8,248 bases of DNA from positions 1 through 8,248 of the forward strand of contig JAISFK010000445.1 in assembly GCA_031263625.1 (NCBI GenBank). Direction: 5' to 3'. Origin of the DNA: Clostridiales bacterium (GTDB lineage Bacteria; Bacillota; Clostridia; WRLR01). The notes beneath the pieces are model-generated. The model saw only the letters and a list, made by a program, of their open reading frames with translations, ran no database searches and had not been told where the DNA came from. The translations under genes and the position numbers were made by a program. Below are positions 6,039-8,248 of this stretch, piece after piece (the first letter of the stretch is position 1; each line of letters starts with the position of its first letter).

Positions 6039-7196
6039 ATGGGCATGGCTGGCGCGGCGGCGGCGGGACAGGCAAAAGATGGGGGCGGGGCGGGCGCCCG
6101 CGCAAAATCGCGGCTGCGGCTGCAGGCGCTGTCGCGACAGTGGCAGCAGCCGCGCGCAAGGCTACGGCAACCGCTGCGGCCGCAGCGCGCGAGGTTGCGG
6201 CTGCCGGGCGCAAAGCTACGGCTATGGCTGCGGCAACCGCTGCGGCAACGGCCGCAGTTGCGGGAGCTGGAGCTGGATCGGGAGCTGCGGCGACAGCGGC
6301 CGCCGCGCGCGAGGCTGCGGCGATCGTGGCTCCTGTACGCCATGCTGGCCCCGCCGCTGGCCCTGCTCGCCATTTTCAGCTACGCGCCGCTGTACGGGCT
6401 GATCATGGCCTTCCAGAACTACAGCCCGGCCAAGGGCTTTTCCGGCAGCGAGTTTGTGGGGCTGAAATGGTTCCGCATGGCGATGGGGATGCCGGACTTC
6501 AAAAACATCCTCGCGAACACGCTGTCGATGGCGGTGGGAAAAATCGCCTGCGGGCAGCTGGCGGCCATAGTTTTCGCGCTGCTGCTCAGCGAGATCCGCA
6601 ACATGCCGTACAAGCGGACGGTGCAGACCATCGCCTACTTCCCCCACTTTCTGTCCTGGGTCATTATCGGCGGCGTGTTCATCGATCTGCTCAGCACAAG
6701 GGGGCTTGTCAACCAGCTGATTGGCCTGTTCGGCGCGAGCCCGGTGTTTTTTCTCGGAAGCAGCGGCCACTTCCAGCCGACGATGATAGCGCTGGAAACC
6801 TGGAAGGAGTTCGGATACGGGGCGATCATATACCTGGCCGCCATAACCGGGATCAGCCATGAGCTGTACGAGGCGGCCACCATCGACGGGGCCGGCCGGC
6901 TCAAGCGTGTCTGGCACGTCACCCTGCCGGGGATCAGCGTGACCATCGTGATGCTGGCGGTGCTGGCAATCGGAGGCATCCTCAGCGCCGGCTTCGACCA
7001 GATTCTGGTGATGTACAACCCTGCCGTCTACGAAACCGGCGACATCCTCGACACGTTCATTTACCGGCAGGGGCTGATTGACGCGCAGTTCTCCCTTTCG
7101 ACCGCGATCGGCCTGTTCAAGTCCGCAATCGGCCTGGCGCTGATGCTGCTCGCCAACGGGCTCGCCTCGAAGTTCGCCGGCTACCGCATTTTTTAG
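6039..7196 (+). CDS. ABC importer permease 1, LplB-like, with N-terminal extension
   Basis: This protein, 385 residues from this start, is an inner permease subunit. The recognised domain begins near residue 97 (SWLLYAMLAPPLALL) and has about six membrane segments. The EAA loop that contacts the ATPase is EAATIDGAGR at 278-287 followed by LP at 296-297. It pairs with permease 2. The start is uncertain. The frame is open back to an ATG at 5973, inside the binding-protein gene and without a ribosome binding site. ATG at 6027 is too close to AAGGGA (6021-6026), and ATG at 6039 is 12 nt after it. TTG at 6195 or 6258 would give a more usual N-terminus. Relatives have only about 10-30 residues before the first membrane segment. 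Here about 96 precede it, rich in Arg, Leu and Gln and encoded by repetitive DNA whose frame is in doubt. Confidence 0.88.
   Translation: MGMAGAAAAGQAKDGGGAGARAKSRLRLQALSRQWQQPRARLRQPLRPQRARLRLPGAKLRLWLRQPLRQRPQLRELELDRELRRQRPPRARLRRSWLLYAMLAPPLALLAIFSYAPLYGLIMAFQNYSPAKGFSGSEFVGLKWFRMAMGMPDFKNILANTLSMAVGKIACGQLAAIVFALLLSEIRNMPYKRTVQTIAYFPHFLSWVIIGGVFIDLLSTRGLVNQLIGLFGASPVFFLGSSGHFQPTMIALETWKEFGYGAIIYLAAITGISHELYEAATIDGAGRLKRVWHVTLPGISVTIVMLAVLAIGGILSAGFDQILVMYNPAVYETGDILDTFIYRQGLIDAQFSLSTAIGLFKSAIGLALMLLANGLASKFAGYRIF
6104..6326 (+). repeat. GC-rich codon-scale repeat in the permease 1 N-terminal region
   Basis: The stretch is built of GCN triplets with dispersed copies. GGCAACCGCTGCGGC occurs at 6166-6180 and 6232-6246 (66 bp apart). 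A 15-bp element occurs at 6154-6168 and, with one change, at 6208-6222 (54 bp apart). A 16-bp element occurs at 6185-6200 and, with one change, at 6305-6320 (120 bp apart). All spacings are multiples of three. The permease frame reads it as Arg/Leu/Gln/Pro. The frame with codons starting at 6104 reads it as a long Ala-rich run. Confidence 0.75.
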
Positions 7197-7197
7197 C

Positions 7198-7221
7198 GAG
7201 GGAGGGGGAAAACGGCCCGTG
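7198..7221 (+). promoter_or_regulatory. Ribosome binding site and GTG start of permease 2
   Basis: GAGGGAGGGGG at 7198-7208 precedes a GTG at 7219-7221 by 10 nt. An in-frame ATG at 7243 would also keep the first membrane segment but lies too far from this site. GTG is preferred. Confidence 0.6.
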
Positions 7222-8109
7222 AATCCAAATATCCGCGGCGGCATGGGATCAAAGCTGTTCGACTTTTTCAACTATGCCTTTTTGGGGATTCTGGCGCTCT
7301 GCTGCCTGCTGCCCATCGTCCACGTGCTGGCGCTCTCGCTCAGCGACGCGGCGTCGGCCGGCGGGAACCTGGTCACGTTCTGGCCGAAGGGCTTCAACGT
7401 GTCCGCGTATCGGCTGGTGTTTGGCAACCCCGTTTTTCTCAACTCGTTTCTCATCTCCGTCGCGCGCACGGCGCTCGGCTGCGCGATCAGCCTGCTGATG
7501 ACCGTCCTCGCCGCATACCCGCTTTCCAAGGACGAGCGCGAGCTGCGCGGTCGCAACGCCATCAGGTGGATATTCATCGTCCCCATGCTGATCAACGGCG
7601 GGCTGGTGCCGGGCTTCATTCTCATCCGGAACCTCCGCCTCATGAACACGATATGGGCGCTTGTGCTTCCGGGCTCGGTTCCCATATTCTATATCATTAT
7701 GATGATGAACTTCTTTCGCGGCATAAACAAGAGCATCTTGGAATCCGCCGCCATGGACGGCGCGAATGAGGCCGTCGTCCTCGCGCGGATCGCCCTGCCC
7801 CTCTCCATGGCGTCCATAGCGACTATCACGCTGTTCACCATCGTCAACCACTGGAACAGCTGGTTTGACGGCCTGATTTTCACGACCGGGCGCGAGATGT
7901 GGCCGCTGCAGACACTGCTGATGCAGATGATGAAAAGCGTGGACACGACCGCGTTCAGCTCAGGCGACATCACGCTGCTTAACAAGCTCTCCGACCGCTC
8001 TTTCCGGGCGGCGCAGATTATTTTCGCGACAGTGCCGATCCTGTGCGTCTACCCGTTCATGCAACGCTATTTCATTTCCGGCATGACCATCGGCGCCGTC
8101 AAGGAATAG
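7219..8109 (+). CDS. ABC importer permease 2, YtcP-like carbohydrate permease
   Basis: This 296-residue protein is the second membrane subunit of the importer and forms the translocation pore with permease 1. Membrane segment 1 is at about residues 15-37 (NYAFLGILALCCLLPIVHVL). The EAA loop reads ESAAMDGANE at 175-184 with Leu193-Pro194, matching EAA---G---------I-LP. The C-terminus ends MTIGAVKE, close to the ending typical of YtcP-type permeases. Length is normal, and unlike its four neighbours it carries no low-complexity insert. It starts 22 bp after the permease 1 stop, so the two are co-transcribed. No ATPase gene follows within the window. Confidence 0.95.
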   Translation: MNPNIRGGMGSKLFDFFNYAFLGILALCCLLPIVHVLALSLSDAASAGGNLVTFWPKGFNVSAYRLVFGNPVFLNSFLISVARTALGCAISLLMTVLAAYPLSKDERELRGRNAIRWIFIVPMLINGGLVPGFILIRNLRLMNTIWALVLPGSVPIFYIIMMMNFFRGINKSILESAAMDGANEAVVLARIALPLSMASIATITLFTIVNHWNSWFDGLIFTTGREMWPLQTLLMQMMKSVDTTAFSSGDITLLNKLSDRSFRAAQIIFATVPILCVYPFMQRYFISGMTIGAVKE

Positions 8110-8124
8110 CCGCAAATAGCCGCA
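8105..8124 (+). repeat. 10-bp tandem duplication over the permease 2 stop codon
   Basis: AATAGCCGCA occurs at 8105-8114 and directly again at 8115-8124. The first copy contains the TAG stop at 8107-8109. This looks like a simple slippage duplication. Confidence 0.75.
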
Positions 8125-8130
8125 AAATAC

Positions 8131-8159
8131 TTGTCAAAGCCAAAATATTGTGATAGCAT
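8131..8159 (+). promoter_or_regulatory. Candidate promoter for a gene beyond the window
   Basis: TTGTCA at 8131-8136 (five of six -35 matches) and TAGCAT at 8154-8159 (four of six -10 matches) are 17 bp apart. TGA at 8151-8153 supplies an extended -10 TGn. The stretch is AT-rich within GC-rich DNA. No start codon with a ribosome binding site follows before 8248, so its gene would begin past the edge. Confidence 0.5.
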
Positions 8160-8224
8160 GAAATCAACAAAATTCAGCCGGCACGGGAGATCCGGGCAGT
8201 TTCGCGCGCGCCCGCCGCTGGCAG

Positions 8225-8240
8225 GGGCGGGGCGCCGCCC
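8225..8240. other. GC-rich inverted repeat at the right edge
   Basis: GGGCGG at 8225-8230 can pair with CCGCCC at 8235-8240 around a 4-nt loop. It lies in a GC-rich tail (about 8195-8248) similar in composition to the left edge of the window. No T run is visible before the sequence ends, so it cannot be called a terminator. Confidence 0.25.
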
Positions 8241-8248
8241 GGCGCGGC

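Noticed and set aside
6104..6326. CRISPR-like or IS-end repeat array in permease 1
   Set aside because: The repeats are short, imperfect, unevenly spaced at multiples of three and lie within an open frame. There are no spacers, terminal repeats or transposase.
6010..6402. Cys/Gly-rich frame on the + strand resembling a small metal-binding protein
   Set aside because: The Cys codons come from TGC in the GCTGCGGC repeat read in another frame. There is no suitable ribosome binding site, and the frame runs into the conserved permease region.

Overview
The window holds five co-directional genes on the + strand that form one recognisable module. A two-component system (YesM-type sensor histidine kinase and YesN-type AraC response regulator) is followed by the three membrane-side parts of a carbohydrate ABC importer of the LplA/LplB/YtcP type: a lipoprotein solute-binding protein and two permeases. 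This gene order is typical of Bacillota that forage on polysaccharides, such as Paenibacillaceae and many Clostridia. The strong G-rich Shine-Dalgarno sequences, the TTG and GTG starts and the lipoprotein signal fit that group. The DNA is unusually GC-rich for it, which points to a high-GC member; genus cannot be read from the window.

Layout: 1-172 is very GC-rich and has no assignable gene. The kinase (173-2170) and regulator (2148-3794) overlap by 23 bp and are translationally coupled. A 268-bp AT-richer intergenic region (3795-4062) carries a perfect 11-bp inverted repeat just upstream of a consensus -10 box, several smaller dyads and a short hexamer repeat. It is the evident control region of the importer. 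The binding protein (4063-5994) is followed by a small intercistronic hairpin, permease 1 (ending 7196) and permease 2 (7219-8109). After permease 2 comes a 10-bp tandem duplication over the stop codon and a good promoter-like sequence (8131-8159) that probably serves a gene beyond the window.

Likely working: an extracellular signal, probably a sugar or a ligand-loaded binding protein, is sensed by the kinase ectodomain. Phosphotransfer from His404 to Asp55 of the regulator then activates the importer promoter. No ATPase is encoded here, so the importer probably uses a shared MsmX-type ATPase made elsewhere. No glycoside hydrolase is present, so the substrate cannot be named.

The most unusual feature is that four of the five genes carry in-frame low-complexity, repeat-built segments where the family normally has none or only a short linker. 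They are a Gly/Ala/Gln patch in the kinase ectodomain, a roughly 60-residue Gly/Asp insert in the kinase ATP lid, a Glu/Gln/Gly tail on the regulator, a 64-residue linker after the lipobox of the binding protein, and a roughly 95-residue N-terminal extension on permease 1. In the last, the reading frame itself is in doubt: a different frame is strikingly alanine-rich.
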